The translations under genes and the position numbers were made by a program. Shown here in pieces: positions 48,364 to 57,842 of a stretch of DNA of 64,000 nucleotides. Position 1 is the first letter of the stretch. Each line of letters starts with the position of its first letter. This stretch comes from Bacillus sp. ISL-18 (GTDB lineage Bacteria > Bacillota > Bacilli > Bacillales > Cytobacillaceae): positions 347,573-411,572 of the forward strand of contig NZ_JAGGQG010000010.1 of NCBI RefSeq assembly GCF_018613415.1, written 5' to 3'. The notes beneath the pieces were generated by a model. The model did not search any database. It saw only the letters and a program-made list of their open reading frames with translations, and had not been told where the DNA came from.

Positions 48364-49711
48364 TAGCTTCTCTCTCCTTTATGGTTTCCACATTACAGAA
48401 AAGGCTTCCATCTGATAATTGAATTTGAACTTGCTCATTTGATTTTACTTGTTTAACACTTTTTACGAGCCGGTTATCCTCAGTATAGGCTAAACTATAG
48501 CCGCGCTCCATTATTTTAAGAGGGCTTAAAGCCTGTAGTGTAGAAAGAATCCGATCAAATTCAGTTTGTTTTTTTTCATAGATTTGCGTTACCGTTCGGT
48601 TTAAATCCTTTTGTGTCCTTTCAAAACGTTTTTTTGCCTCCAGCAGTCCTTCTTTTGGATGTCTTCGCTGCAACCGTTTTGATAAGGTCTCATGCTGTTC
48701 TATTTTTACAGCAGATAATCGAGAAACTCCCCGTTTCAGTCCTTCAGTTAACCGATCTACCTGCTCAAGTTTTTGCTCATAAAGCCGATGTGGATAGCGA
48801 AATGCATACGATTTCTTCACACGGCTTAACCGTTCATTTTCAAATTTAAACTTCGCGCTCATCACACGAATCAGACGGGTTTGACGCTGCAAAACCCTAT
48901 CCACTAGTTCTTCAATATGTGGAACCGCTAATTCTGCTGCTCCTGTTGGTGTCGGGGCACGCAAGTCAGCAACAAAATCAGCAATGGTAAAGTCTGTTTC
49001 ATGGCCTACTGCTGAAATAATCGGAATGTTGGAAGAAAAAATAGCACGAGCTGTCAATTCTTCATTGAATGCCCATAACTCTTCAATCGAACCACCGCCG
49101 CGCCCAACAATTAAGACATCGATTTCTTTCATCTTGTTGGCCTTTTCAATGGCTTTTACGATGGAAGGGGCAGCATTCTCTCCCTGGACAAGAGCGGGGA
49201 ATACAAGAATATTCGCAATAGGATAACGCCTTTTAATCGTAGTAATGACATCCCGAATGGCAGCGCCAGTAGGGGAAGTAATCACGCCTACTGTTCTTGG
49301 ATATAGAGGGATGGCTTTTTTTGTTTCAGGAGCAAATAATCCTTCCGCTTCTAATCTTTGTTTAAGTTGTTCATATGCTAAAAATAATTCGCCAATGCCA
49401 TCAGGCTGCATTTCTCTTATATATATTTGATACTGGCCGCTTGGTTCATATACACTGATTTCACCCTTAACAATCACCTTCATCCCGTTCTCTGGTGAGA
49501 ATTTCATAAAACGGGATTGTCCGGCAAACATCACGGCAAGAATTCGGGCTTTCTCGTCCTTTAAAGTAAAATACATATGTCCGCTTGAATGCTGTTTGAA
49601 ATTAGAAATTTCGCCTCTTACATGAACTTCCCGTAAATGGGGATCAGCATCAAATTTTCGTTTTATGTATTTTGTTAAAGCATTCACAGATAAATATCTT
49701 TGTTCCGGCAT
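48353..49711 (-). CDS. xseA: Exodeoxyribonuclease VII large subunit
   Basis: A 452-residue catalytic subunit that degrades single-stranded DNA from both ends. The N-terminal OB fold ([26 protein letters not shown]) is followed by the nuclease domain with [14 protein letters not shown] and [15 protein letters not shown], then a long coiled coil where XseB binds. Starts 117 bases after folD and overlaps xseB. Intact and of family length. Confidence 0.96.
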   Translation of the reverse strand: MPEQRYLSVNALTKYIKRKFDADPHLREVHVRGEISNFKQHSSGHMYFTLKDEKARILAVMFAGQSRFMKFSPENGMKVIVKGEISVYEPSGQYQIYIREMQPDGIGELFLAYEQLKQRLEAEGLFAPETKKAIPLYPRTVGVITSPTGAAIRDVITTIKRRYPIANILVFPALVQGENAAPSIVKAIEKANKMKEIDVLIVGRGGGSIEELWAFNEELTARAIFSSNIPIISAVGHETDFTIADFVADLRAPTPTGAAELAVPHIEELVDRVLQRQTRLIRVMSAKFKFENERLSRVKKSYAFRYPHRLYEQKLEQVDRLTEGLKRGVSRLSAVKIEQHETLSKRLQRRHPKEGLLEAKKRFERTQKDLNRTVTQIYEKKQTEFDRILSTLQALSPLKIMERGYSLAYTEDNRLVKSVKQVKSNEQVQIQLSDGSLFCNVETIKEREASDN

Positions 49712-49828
49712 GAAGAGCTCCTTTTAACGAAAGAATAAAACTGTCCTTATCCATTATACATTTAGCTCGATTTTTTGTCTGTAAAAACCAATTGAACTAT
49801 CTGTATGAGATAAGGACATATACTTTAC

Positions 49829-50689
49829 TTAATCTCGAGCAAGACTTTCAGCAGCAGACTTCACGGTATTGTACATAAGCATGGTGATGGTCATTGGGCC
49901 AACACCTTTGGGAACTGGAGTAATATATCCAGCCTTTTCGGAAACTTCATCGAACGCAACATCGCCACAAAGTTTTCCGGCTTCATTACGATTGATTCCA
50001 ACATCAATAATAACCGCACCCTTTTTAACATGTTCCGCCTTAATAAAATTTGGTATTCCTACGGCAGCAATCAAGATATCCGCTTGGTTTGTATGAAACG
50101 GTAAATCGTTTGTTTTCGAATGGCAGTAGGTAACCGTTGCATCTTGATTTAAAAATAATTGGCCAACTGGCTTCCCAACGATATTACTTCTTCCCACAAC
50201 GACAACATGCTTTCCTGGAATAGAAATACCTGTTTCTTCTAATAAGACCATAATCCCATATGGTGTACAAGGCAGAAAGGCATTCTGGCCGGTCATCATC
50301 CTGCCAATATTAATTGGATGAAAGCCATCGACGTCCTTTAATGGAGATATGGATTCAATTACTTTCTTTTCGTCAATATGCTTCGGCAGCGGCAGCTGTA
50401 CTAAGATTCCATGAATATCCGGGGTTTCATTTAATTCAGCAATTTTCGCTAGTAATTCGTCTTCAGAAACTTCTTCCTGCATTTCAATTAATAAAGAGTG
50501 CATACCTAGCTCTTTACATGCCTTTTCTTTATTCGTCACATAAGTCCTTGATGCATGATTATTGCCAACGAGAATGACGGCTAAGCCTGGTGTTACGCCA
50601 AGATCTTTGAGTCTCACAACTTCTTCGGCAATTTCTAACCTTTTTTTTGCAGCTATATCTTTACCGTTAATTATTTGTGCTGTCATCAT
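49829..50689 (-). CDS. folD: Methylenetetrahydrofolate dehydrogenase/cyclohydrolase
   Basis: A 286-residue bifunctional enzyme that interconverts methylene-, methenyl- and formyl-tetrahydrofolate. YVTNKEKAC contains the catalytic lysine region, the VQLPLPKHI segment and VGRSNIVGKPVGQL give the nucleotide-binding domain, and PVPKGVGPMTITML ends the fold. GGGGAGG precedes two adjacent ATG codons; the first (50689) is used, the second is equally possible. Lies between nusB and xseA as in B. subtilis. Confidence 0.96.
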   Translation of the reverse strand: MMTAQIINGKDIAAKKRLEIAEEVVRLKDLGVTPGLAVILVGNNHASRTYVTNKEKACKELGMHSLLIEMQEEVSEDELLAKIAELNETPDIHGILVQLPLPKHIDEKKVIESISPLKDVDGFHPINIGRMMTGQNAFLPCTPYGIMVLLEETGISIPGKHVVVVGRSNIVGKPVGQLFLNQDATVTYCHSKTNDLPFHTNQADILIAAVGIPNFIKAEHVKKGAVIIDVGINRNEAGKLCGDVAFDEVSEKAGYITPVPKGVGPMTITMLMYNTVKSAAESLARD

Positions 50690-50720
50690 AATTCCTCCCC
50701 AGTCCCTAGAAAATAATCGA

Positions 50721-51116
50721 TTAATCGTTATGAAGTTTTTCTTTTATATTAGATAAAACCCCATTAATAAACTTACTTGATTGGTCATCTCCGTATATTT
50801 TTGCAATCTCGATAGCTTCATCTAGTATCACATTATCTGGAATATCCTGAGAAAACTTCAATTCAAATGCAGCCATTCTTAATAAGTTACGATCCACAGT
50901 AGCCAATCGGTCTAAAGACCACTTTTCAAGATTTTCGCTAATAAGAGCATCGATTTCCTCTTTTTGTTCAACTACCCCTAGAACCAGTTGGTTCAGATAG
51001 TCATCACTAGTCTCTCCTTCTAAAACATGTTCAATCGCTAATGATGGCTCGGTGTCACTAACATCAATTTGAAAAAGTGCCTGTAACGCCTTTTCCCTAG
51101 CTGTTCTTCTTTTCAT
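50721..51116 (-). CDS. nusB: Transcription antitermination factor NusB
   Basis: A 131-residue all-helical protein that binds boxA RNA with NusE and promotes rRNA transcription. RRTAREKALQALFQIDV and the DRVDRNLLRMAAFEL-type stretch (VDRNLLRMAAFELKFSQDIPDNV) match the family, as does EIAKIYGDDQSSKFINGVL. It lies 31 bases before folD and follows yqhY after a 259-base gap. Confidence 0.95.
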   Translation of the reverse strand: MKRRTAREKALQALFQIDVSDTEPSLAIEHVLEGETSDDYLNQLVLGVVEQKEEIDALISENLEKWSLDRLATVDRNLLRMAAFELKFSQDIPDNVILDEAIEIAKIYGDDQSSKFINGVLSNIKEKLHND

Positions 51117-51339
51117 TCTACCTTTAACTCCTTTAGCTATATATTAACTAATTTTTGTTTAATTTTTGTTTTTGACCTGGCATTATGTACTTGAAACTAG
51201 CTTGCACATAAAAAGATAATAGCATAACTAAAAGGGAATCGCACGGTATGTCTTATTATTTTATAAAGGATCAGCCAGTCAATTATGGATTTGTACTTTT
51301 TTTCGCCAATAAATCGTTTTAAAACTCATGAAAAAATAG

Positions 51340-51370
51340 AAGAACCAAAGGATCAATACCTTTGGTTCTT
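51340..51370 (-). terminator. Terminator of the accBC-yqhY operon
   Basis: Perfect 12-bp stem AAGAACCAAAGG with its complement and a seven-base loop. On the minus strand it is followed by TTTTTT within a few bases. It begins just after the yqhY stop. Confidence 0.88.
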
Positions 51371-51375
51371 AAAAG

Positions 51376-51783
51376 TTAAAGTTCAGCGTCAATTTCCTGT
51401 TCGTTCTTTTGATTTTCAAATTGAATTCCGACTACGTGAATGTTTACTTCCTCTGCATCTAATGCAGTCATATTCAACAAGGCTTGACGAATATTATCTT
51501 GAACCTTTCCTGCAACCGTTGGAATAGATGTACCAAACTTCATTAAGCAATAGACATCCACTTTAATTCCTGTTTCACTAAGTTCTACCTTAACACCTTT
51601 ACCGTGATTTTTTTTCCCTAGACGTTCCACAACGCCCGTTGCAAAATTGCCGCGCATCCCAGATACACCATCCACCTCGGATGCTGCAATTCCTGCGATC
51701 ACTTCAATAACCTCCGGGGCAATTTCAATTTTACCATGACCATTGCTTCCTTGATCCATTTCCAAGACACTAAATTCGCTCAT
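51376..51783 (-). CDS. yqhY: Asp23/Gls24 family envelope stress protein YqhY
   Basis: A 135-residue protein of the Asp23 family. IEIAPEVIEVIAGIAASEVDGVSGM is the family start, and the middle and C-terminal strands follow. In B. subtilis YqhY is linked to control of acetyl-CoA carboxylase, and the gene sits directly after accC there as here, with 18 bases between them. ATG 51783 is preferred over TTG 51798 by its GGAGGTG at proper spacing. Its exact biochemical action is unknown. Confidence 0.9.
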   Translation of the reverse strand: MSEFSVLEMDQGSNGHGKIEIAPEVIEVIAGIAASEVDGVSGMRGNFATGVVERLGKKNHGKGVKVELSETGIKVDVYCLMKFGTSIPTVAGKVQDNIRQALLNMTALDAEEVNIHVVGIQFENQKNEQEIDAEL

Positions 51784-51801
51784 ATTAAACACCTCCAAAT
51801 T

Positions 51802-53157
51802 TTAGACAGACTTCATCACATCATGTAATTCAAGAAATTTCGTATTAAAATTGCCTTCAACGAAATTTTCATGCTCTAACAATTTTAAATGGAACGGGAT
51901 GGTTGTATGAATGCCTTCCACAACAAACTCACTTAACGCCCGCTTCATTCTTGAGATGGCTTCTTCTCTGGTGTTCCCATATGCGATAACCTTCGCAATC
52001 ATGGAATCATAGTATGGCGGAATGGTATATCCTGGATACGCTGCTGAATCAATACGAACTCCTAATCCACCTGGCGGTAAATACATCTTAATTTTCCCTG
52101 CTGAAGGAAGAAAGTTCTTCTCTGGATTCTCTGCATTAATCCGGCACTCAATGGCCCAGCCTGTAAACGTAACATCCTGCTGTTTAAGGGTTAGTTTTTC
52201 ACCATTTGCCACGCGGATTTGTTCTTTAATCAGGTCAGTCCCAGTGACCATTTCTGTCACAGGATGTTCAACCTGGATTCTTGTGTTCATTTCCATAAAA
52301 TAAAACTTGCGATTACGATAATCATAGATAAATTCTACGGTGCCGGCACCCGAATAATCAACTGCTTGTGCAGCTTTTACGGCTGCGCTTCCCATTTCTT
52401 CACGAATCTCACCATCTAAAGCAGGTGATGGCGATTCTTCCAACAGTTTTTGAAGCCGGCGCTGGATAGAGCAATCTCTTTCACCTAAGTGAATCGTATT
52501 TCCATGTTTATCGGCAAGTACTTGTATTTCTACGTGACGGAAATCCTCAATATATTTTTCTATGTAGACCCCAGAGTTTCCGAAAGCCGTCAACGCTTCC
52601 TGCTGTGTGATATTAATACCTTTTATTAATTCCTGCTCATTTTTAGCAACACGGATCCCTTTACCGCCTCCGCCTGCAGTTGCCTTAATGATGACAGGGT
52701 ATTCGATTTGCTTCACAAGCTCAAGTGCTTCATCAATATCATTAATAATCCCTGTAGATCCTGGAACAATTGGTACTCCGGCTTTACGCATCGTTTCCCT
52801 TGCAATGTCCTTGGTTCCCATTTTTGTGATCGCTTCTGGACTTGGCCCAACAAAGGTGATATTGCATTCTCTACAGAGTTCTGCAAAGTCTGCATTTTCA
52901 GCAAGGAAACCATATCCCGGGTGAATCGCATCACATGAGGTCAAGTTTGCAACACTGATTATATTTGTAACGTTTAAATAACTGTCTTTTGATGATGTTG
53001 GTCCTATGCAATAGGCTTCATCTGCGAGTTGAACATGCAGGGCTTCACGGTCGGCTTCTGAGTATACAGCTACCGATTCAATTCCCATTTCCCGACAGGC
53101 ACGAATAATCCTAACGGCAATTTCTCCTCTGTTTGCAATTAACAGTTTCTTTATCAT
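51802..53157 (-). CDS. accC: Acetyl-CoA carboxylase, biotin carboxylase subunit
   Basis: A 451-residue ATP-grasp enzyme that carboxylates biotin on AccB, first half-reaction of malonyl-CoA synthesis. [10 protein letters not shown] is in the N-terminal domain, [12 protein letters not shown] is the ATP-binding glycine loop, and [14 protein letters not shown] holds the catalytic residues. Follows accB by 14 bases and precedes yqhY. Could also serve the acyl-CoA carboxylase beta subunit encoded at 14 kb, an inference. Confidence 0.96.
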   Translation of the reverse strand: MIKKLLIANRGEIAVRIIRACREMGIESVAVYSEADREALHVQLADEAYCIGPTSSKDSYLNVTNIISVANLTSCDAIHPGYGFLAENADFAELCRECNITFVGPSPEAITKMGTKDIARETMRKAGVPIVPGSTGIINDIDEALELVKQIEYPVIIKATAGGGGKGIRVAKNEQELIKGINITQQEALTAFGNSGVYIEKYIEDFRHVEIQVLADKHGNTIHLGERDCSIQRRLQKLLEESPSPALDGEIREEMGSAAVKAAQAVDYSGAGTVEFIYDYRNRKFYFMEMNTRIQVEHPVTEMVTGTDLIKEQIRVANGEKLTLKQQDVTFTGWAIECRINAENPEKNFLPSAGKIKMYLPPGGLGVRIDSAAYPGYTIPPYYDSMIAKVIAYGNTREEAISRMKRALSEFVVEGIHTTIPFHLKLLEHENFVEGNFNTKFLELHDVMKSV

Positions 53158-53171
53158 CCTGTTATCGCTCC

Positions 53172-53681
53172 TTATTCTGGCTTAACTAGAAATAGCGGTT
53201 GTCCATATTCAACTAATTGACCATTTTTAACTAGTATTTCAACGATTTCTCCGTCTACTTCTGCCTCAATTTCATTAAATAATTTCATCGCCTCAACAAT
53301 ACAAACGATTGAATCCTTTGATACCCGGTCTCCTGCTTTTACATAATTATCAGCATCTGGAGTTGGCGACGAATAGAAGGTTCCAACCATTGGTGAAGTG
53401 ATTTTGTATAAATTTGCTTGTACGGCTGATTCATTTTCTGCTGCTTTTACGGCTTCCGGAGCAGCCTCTTGGACTTGAACAGCTGGTGCTGGCTGTACAG
53501 CCGGAACAGTTTGTACAGCTGCAGAGGCTGGCTGTGGTACTGAAACTGGCTGGGAAACAATCGTGGTTTGATTGTTTTTCTTCATTTGGATTTTTGAACC
53601 ATCCATTTCATATACAAATTCATCGATACTGGATTGATCAACTAATTTAATCAATTCACGAATTTCTTGTACTTTTAACAT
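53172..53681 (-). CDS. accB: Acetyl-CoA carboxylase biotin carboxyl carrier protein
   Basis: A 169-residue carrier. After an N-terminal region ([16 protein letters not shown]) comes a linker rich in Pro, Ala, Val and Gln (about residues 40-85) and the biotinyl domain with the biotinylated lysine in [12 protein letters not shown] 53681 has AAGGAG nine bases upstream and matches the B. subtilis start; the frame to 53702 is rejected. First gene of the accB-accC-yqhY unit. Confidence 0.95.
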   Translation of the reverse strand: MLKVQEIRELIKLVDQSSIDEFVYEMDGSKIQMKKNNQTTIVSQPVSVPQPASAAVQTVPAVQPAPAVQVQEAAPEAVKAAENESAVQANLYKITSPMVGTFYSSPTPDADNYVKAGDRVSKDSIVCIVEAMKLFNEIEAEVDGEIVEILVKNGQLVEYGQPLFLVKPE

Positions 53682-53725
53682 TGAGTAACACTCCTTGTAC
53701 AACTTAATTAGTACTAACTACTAAT

Positions 53726-53755
53726 ACTATACGATAATAGCTAGTAAAAGTTCAA
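53726..53755 (-). promoter_or_regulatory. Candidate sigma-A promoter of accB
   Basis: On the minus strand TTGAAC (53750-53755), 18 bases, TATAGT (53726-53731), about 45 bases upstream of the accB start. The remaining 450-base gap to spoIIIAH otherwise holds AT-rich sequence, repeat family B and the spoIIIA terminator. Confidence 0.5.
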
Positions 53756-53928
53756 TCATCTTAATTGAATGCTGCTGACAATTTCAAAATGTCTACCCTA
53801 TATATATTAATCTTTTTTGATCAAAAAAAGAAATATTTTACGATTTTCCTCCTTACAATTGAAGATTTTTACCTATTCTTAGTGAATTTAACCATCAAAA
53901 AATTATTGGTATATTCACTTTAAACAAG

Positions 53929-54012
53929 TCTGTTGATTGGAGCTCCAGGCACTTCGCTTTCCCAGCCCCTTACTCCCGCAGGAGTCTTCGTGCCTTCCGC
54001 GCAATCAACAGA
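53929..54012. repeat. Complete copy of dispersed repeat family B
   Basis: An 84-base element with perfect 11-bp inverted ends, TCTGTTGATTG and CAATCAACAGA, and a GC-rich interior in an AT-rich gap. Its right end matches the partial copy at 1-66. It looks like a small non-coding mobile or regulatory element; no open frame. Confidence 0.72.
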
Positions 54013-54085
54013 GTGTTTTCAATAGACCTTCAACTCAACTATTAAAAATAAAAAATAAGTGTTTAAAATCATTTGGATCCCTCAA

Positions 54086-54132
54086 CATAAAAAATTACCG
54101 AGAAAAATACCCTTTCTCGGCAATTTTTTATG
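54086..54132 (-). terminator. Terminator of the spoIIIA operon
   Basis: 17-base arms with one mismatch (CATAAAAAATTACCGAG and its partner at 54116-54132) around a 13-base loop, just after the spoIIIAH stop codon. Confidence 0.83.
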
Positions 54133-54136
54133 TTAT

Positions 54137-54694
54137 TTATTTTGCAGGCTGGTATTCAACTGCTACATAGTTTGTTTCATCAATCTCTTTTTTCACTTCC
54201 AGCATAATCTTATTCGCATCTGAAACAGATGGTTTTTTCTTTGCTTTGACGGTAACGATTACCTTTGGACCATCCGCCCTAACAAGTACATCCTCATAGC
54301 CCATTGTTTTAATGAATGTTTCAAGCAATTCTTCACTTTGAGCCACTTGATTTAGCTTATCCATTTGATCTTTTACTTTACTTTTTTCATCAGGAGAAAG
54401 ATCAGTGGAAGCTAGTTCACTTGTCAATTCTTCCTGTTTTTGGCTGCGTAGGTCTTCCAGCTTCATACGGAGTTCTTCAAATGCTGAATCGCCGGCAACG
54501 CTGGATACAACTGTTTTGTCAACCTTTTCCTTTGTTTCAGTTGTTGATTTCCCTAAATTTTGATCCTTGGCCTTTTGTTGAACGGCAGCAAGATCATTGC
54601 TCTTTTGCTCTGGTGATGTAATGTAATAAACCGATAAAACCACAACTAAACTTAACATCGTTAATAACCAAACTGTTTGTTTTTTTAATAGCAT
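54137..54694 (-). CDS. spoIIIAH: Stage III sporulation protein AH
   Basis: A 185-residue mother-cell protein that binds SpoIIQ across the septum and forms a ring of the feeding-tube channel. One N-terminal membrane helix (about 8-28), a charged helical stretch, and a C-terminal YscJ/FliF-like ring-building domain (GYEDVLVRADGPKVIVTVKAK). Last gene of spoIIIA; 13 bases after spoIIIAG. Confidence 0.94.
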   Translation of the reverse strand: MLLKKQTVWLLTMLSLVVVLSVYYITSPEQKSNDLAAVQQKAKDQNLGKSTTETKEKVDKTVVSSVAGDSAFEELRMKLEDLRSQKQEELTSELASTDLSPDEKSKVKDQMDKLNQVAQSEELLETFIKTMGYEDVLVRADGPKVIVTVKAKKKPSVSDANKIMLEVKKEIDETNYVAVEYQPAK

Positions 54695-54707
54695 ATTCTT
54701 TTCCCCC

Positions 54708-55358
54708 TTATTTTTTAGGCATGACAGCCACTCGATGACTAGGTACTCCCAAAGCCCTAGTAACTGCTTCCTTAATCCATTTTTTCACTTCAATATTATC
54801 TGCGCCCTTAGCTACTACGAGTACCCCGCGAATATCGGGTTTCTTAGTTTCTACGACAATAGGAACCTCTTTATCTCCATTACGAATAATAACCAATTGT
54901 GTGTCTGTTGAAGAATCAACTACCTTACGTTGTCCGCCTTCACGGTCTGTTTCATCCGTCGTTTGTGATTTTGTTACTGTATTTTTTTCAAGTATTTTCT
55001 TGTCGGTTGAATCAATTGTTACGACAACGGTAACATCATTAACACCCAGCATTTCCTCTAAGGCCTTTTTCATTTGGTTTTCATACTTTTCTTCATATTG
55101 AGTTATTGCCTTATTCTCAGATGATTTCTTAATACCAAAGGCCGGAACATCCTCAGAAGCGATCTTTTCATTTGTTGCTGCCGGCTGCGCTTGAGTAGTT
55201 GAATTGCCTTTAAAAACAATATTTCCCACAAGCATAAAGGCAGCTCCAATACAGAGAACCAGCAACATATATTGGTATTTCCCAGGTTTCTTTTCACCCT
55301 TATTTTCCGGTTTAAGTATTTTCTTAAGCCATGATAATGGACCTTGATTGTTATCCAT
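54708..55358 (-). CDS. spoIIIAG: Stage III sporulation protein AG
   Basis: A 216-residue ring-forming membrane protein. After a short basic N-terminus comes one membrane helix (about 31-51) and a soluble ring-building domain; VGNIVFKG, LEEMLGVNDVTVVVTIDSTDKKILEKN and VTRALGVPSHRVAVMPKK fit the family. ATG 55358 overlaps the end of spoIIIAF by eight bases; the longer frame to 55382 lacks a proper start. Stands beside SpoIIIAH in the channel. Confidence 0.93.
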   Translation of the reverse strand: MDNNQGPLSWLKKILKPENKGEKKPGKYQYMLLVLCIGAAFMLVGNIVFKGNSTTQAQPAATNEKIASEDVPAFGIKKSSENKAITQYEEKYENQMKKALEEMLGVNDVTVVVTIDSTDKKILEKNTVTKSQTTDETDREGGQRKVVDSSTDTQLVIIRNGDKEVPIVVETKKPDIRGVLVVAKGADNIEVKKWIKEAVTRALGVPSHRVAVMPKK

Positions 55359-55980
55359 TTTTCTTTTTAATCCCCCCTTCAATCGAGACTTCTACAGTTT
55401 TCTCTGTTACATTCCATTTCTGTGACAGAAATGAAGCAATTTGTTTTGTTTCTTTGGTTGATCCTTTAGAAGGAAGAGGTGTTTCGGTGTTTATTTCAAT
55501 TTGCTTAATTGCTTCGACTGTCTGAACGCTGTTTTCTGGCTGTTTTAGAAGAACCGTAACCTTTTGGAGGTTTTCAGGGAATGCTTTGTCGCTTTCTTCG
55601 TTCACTGCTAGGTCAATTTTTTCTATCTCCAATCCGTATTGATTCATCAACTCCTCCTTAACATCCTTTTTTAGCTGGACAGCCATTTCTTCTAAAATAT
55701 ATGCATGTTGGGAGGCTTGTATTTCTTTTTTCTTTAAATCTATTGAATTTTTGATATTTTTTTCTCCGGGAGCCTGATAGGAAGGGATAGCGCTCATAGT
55801 TGTTTCAAAGTCCTTGGAGATCAGCTTAAGGATAGGAGTAAGAATAATCGCGATTAAAAGGAGCCCGGTCACCATTTTGGTATATTTCTGCATACTAGAG
55901 TTTGGAAGCAGCATATCAATGACCGTCGCTAGCAGGATAAATAGGATAATATTCGTTACCCATTCTTTTAAGAAATCCAT
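55351..55980 (-). CDS. spoIIIAF: Stage III sporulation protein AF
   Basis: About 209 residues with two membrane helices near the N-terminus (WVTNIILFILLATVIDMLL and a second at about 38-55) and a soluble domain. Part of the SpoIIIA channel complex between mother cell and forespore. GGGGGAG precedes two consecutive ATG codons; the second (55980) is used for spacing. It ends eight bases inside spoIIIAG. Confidence 0.92.
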   Translation of the reverse strand: MDFLKEWVTNIILFILLATVIDMLLPNSSMQKYTKMVTGLLLIAIILTPILKLISKDFETTMSAIPSYQAPGEKNIKNSIDLKKKEIQASQHAYILEEMAVQLKKDVKEELMNQYGLEIEKIDLAVNEESDKAFPENLQKVTVLLKQPENSVQTVEAIKQIEINTETPLPSKGSTKETKQIASFLSQKWNVTEKTVEVSIEGGIKKKNG

Positions 55981-55991
55981 CATTCTCCCCC

Positions 55992-57191
55992 TTACCTCAT
56001 CATCATCGTTAAATTCCCAGCCGCAACGATGACCGTAATACTTAAAAAGAACATAAGCGAGACAATTCCCAGGGCTGCAAATACATAGATGACACTTTTG
56101 CTGATAATATCAAGGCATTTAATAACTGGACCGCCCCCTAATGGCTGAAGGATGGCCGCTGCAAATTTATAAATAAACGAAATCATTAATATTTTTAAAG
56201 CCGGAAATGCCACGATGATTAGTAAAATAGCAACACCGGCGATTCCGACCGTATTTTTTAACAGGACGGAAGCACTGACGACCGTATCTGTTGCATCTGT
56301 AAACATTCTTCCTATAACAGGAATAAAATTCCCGGTAACAAATTTAGCTGTTCTAATGGCTACTCCGTCGGTTACGGCGGCTGATGCTCCTTGCACCGAA
56401 ATAACACCAAGAAACACAGTTAAGAAAAGTCCCATTAATCCTATGCTCCAGTTTCGCAGCAGCGCTGCTAACTGCGACACTTTGTATTGTTCAGACATGG
56501 TACTGACAATACTCAGTAACGTGGCTAAAAAGAGAAGTGGAAGAATAATATATTGCATAATTAAGCCGCTCGAATTCATTAAGAAAAGGATGACTGGGTG
56601 AAAAAAGGCAGCGGACACAACTCCACCTGACGCAGCAATTAAAGCTAACAGAAGAGGAACAAGTGCCAGGACGAAGGAGATCATTGTTCCAATCGCTTCA
56701 TTCGTATAGCTGATGGCAATATGGAAACTATTTAAAGCTATAATGACGAGCACCATATAGATAATTGAATAGGCTACTTTACTAATCGTGCTCTTTTCGA
56801 AGGCATTTTGCATCGATTGCAAGAACATGCTGAAAATGGTTAACATGATTAATGAACCCAATAATTTTCCATTCGCTACGAACTCATGAAAGGCGAATTT
56901 TAGTATTCCTTGACCCCATTCCTTAAAGGAAAATTTCTTGTCGCCTTTAACGAAATCATAAAGACTGCCCTTTTGACTTTCCGGGAGAAAGCCGCCATAT
57001 TTAGTGGTAATATCCTCCCAATATTGTTGAAGCTCACTTATGTCCAACGTCTCTAACTGTTGGTCGACCAAATCCTGTGCTGAGAGTGACGCTTGAGTGT
57101 TTTTAGATTCTTCGGCAGCTTGTACACCTGGAATATGAAAAAATAATAAAACGAGAATCATGATAGGAATAAACTGCAGCTTTTGCCTCAT
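55992..57191 (-). CDS. spoIIIAE: Stage III sporulation protein AE
   Basis: A 399-residue multi-pass membrane protein with a cleavable-type signal sequence at the N-terminus (MRQKLQFIPIMILVLLFFHIPG ... AAE, first 26 residues) and about seven later helices. It is a core SpoIIIA protein. AGGTG precedes the ATG. Twelve bases from spoIIIAF and 30 after spoIIIAD. Intact and of family length. Confidence 0.93.
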   Translation of the reverse strand: MRQKLQFIPIMILVLLFFHIPGVQAAEESKNTQASLSAQDLVDQQLETLDISELQQYWEDITTKYGGFLPESQKGSLYDFVKGDKKFSFKEWGQGILKFAFHEFVANGKLLGSLIMLTIFSMFLQSMQNAFEKSTISKVAYSIIYMVLVIIALNSFHIAISYTNEAIGTMISFVLALVPLLLALIAASGGVVSAAFFHPVILFLMNSSGLIMQYIILPLLFLATLLSIVSTMSEQYKVSQLAALLRNWSIGLMGLFLTVFLGVISVQGASAAVTDGVAIRTAKFVTGNFIPVIGRMFTDATDTVVSASVLLKNTVGIAGVAILLIIVAFPALKILMISFIYKFAAAILQPLGGGPVIKCLDIISKSVIYVFAALGIVSLMFFLSITVIVAAGNLTMMMR

Positions 57192-57221
57192 TTTTACACA
57201 CCTCTTTTGGGGGGGCTGTCC

Positions 57222-57611
57222 TCAACTAGGAATAAGTTTTATAATGGTTTCGATTAATACGGTTAAGATAGGGATGGACATAGCTAGAATGATAATTTTT
57301 CCGGCTAATTCGATTTTTGATGCAATTGCTCCTTGACCTGCATCCTTCGTGATCTGTGTAGCAAATTCTGCAATATAAGCAATTCCAATGATTTTAAGGA
57401 TTGTCTCAACATAAACCATATTTACCTTTGCATTTACGGCGAGTTTTTCTAGCATATGAATAATTTCAAAAATTTTATCAACTAAAAAGAGAAAAATGAC
57501 GCAACCTACAAAAACAACTAAGAGAAAAGCAAAATTAGGTTTTTGCTCTTTGATTATTAACGCAAGAAAAGTGGCGATAAGGGCTACACCGACTATTTTG
57601 ATGATTTCAAT
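57222..57611 (-). CDS. spoIIIAD: Stage III sporulation protein AD, with ATT start
   Basis: About 129 residues with three or four membrane helices, a SpoIIIA channel component. The C-terminal part (NMVYVETILKIIGIAYIAEF and AGQGAIASKIELAGKI) is strongly conserved. Translation upstream of the first ATG (57455) continues the family sequence: EIIKIVGVALIATFLALI and KEQKPNFAFLLVVF align with B. subtilis SpoIIIAD. No ATG, GTG or TTG is in frame there; ATT 57611 lies seven bases after GAGGGGGG, so it is the best start. A shorter 77-residue product from 57455 would lack the first two helices and is unlikely. Confidence 0.87.
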   Translation of the reverse strand: MEIIKIVGVALIATFLALIIKEQKPNFAFLLVVFVGCVIFLFLVDKIFEIIHMLEKLAVNAKVNMVYVETILKIIGIAYIAEFATQITKDAGQGAIASKIELAGKIIILAMSIPILTVLIETIIKLIPS

Positions 57612-57627
57612 GGCTGAGCCCCCCTCT

Positions 57628-57831
57628 CTATTGAAACAAGAATACAGATTTTATTTTTTGGAAAAGGTCATCCACAATTGTAGCTACTTGGAACAAGATG
57701 TAGATAAACCCAAATAATGTTACCCATTGGGCGTATTCTTTTTTCCCGACCTGATCTAGGACGGTATGCAAAAAGGCAACCACAATTCCTACCCCAGCGA
57801 TTTTAAAGATAATATCGACTTCTAACCCCAT
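57628..57831 (-). CDS. spoIIIAC: Stage III sporulation protein AC
   Basis: A 67-residue membrane protein with two helices (about 6-25 and 37-56). GLEVDIIFKIAGVGIVVAFL and LDQVGKKEYAQWVTLFGFIYIL fit the family and resemble SpoIIIAD. It lies 11 bases after spoIIIAB; spoIIIAD follows after 16 bases. Confidence 0.94.
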   Translation of the reverse strand: MGLEVDIIFKIAGVGIVVAFLHTVLDQVGKKEYAQWVTLFGFIYILFQVATIVDDLFQKIKSVFLFQ

Positions 57832-57842
57832 TGCTTTTCCCC

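Noticed and set aside
57222-57455. spoIIIAD as a 77-residue gene
   Set aside because: Conserved family sequence continues upstream without a stop to an ATT with a strong ribosome site.
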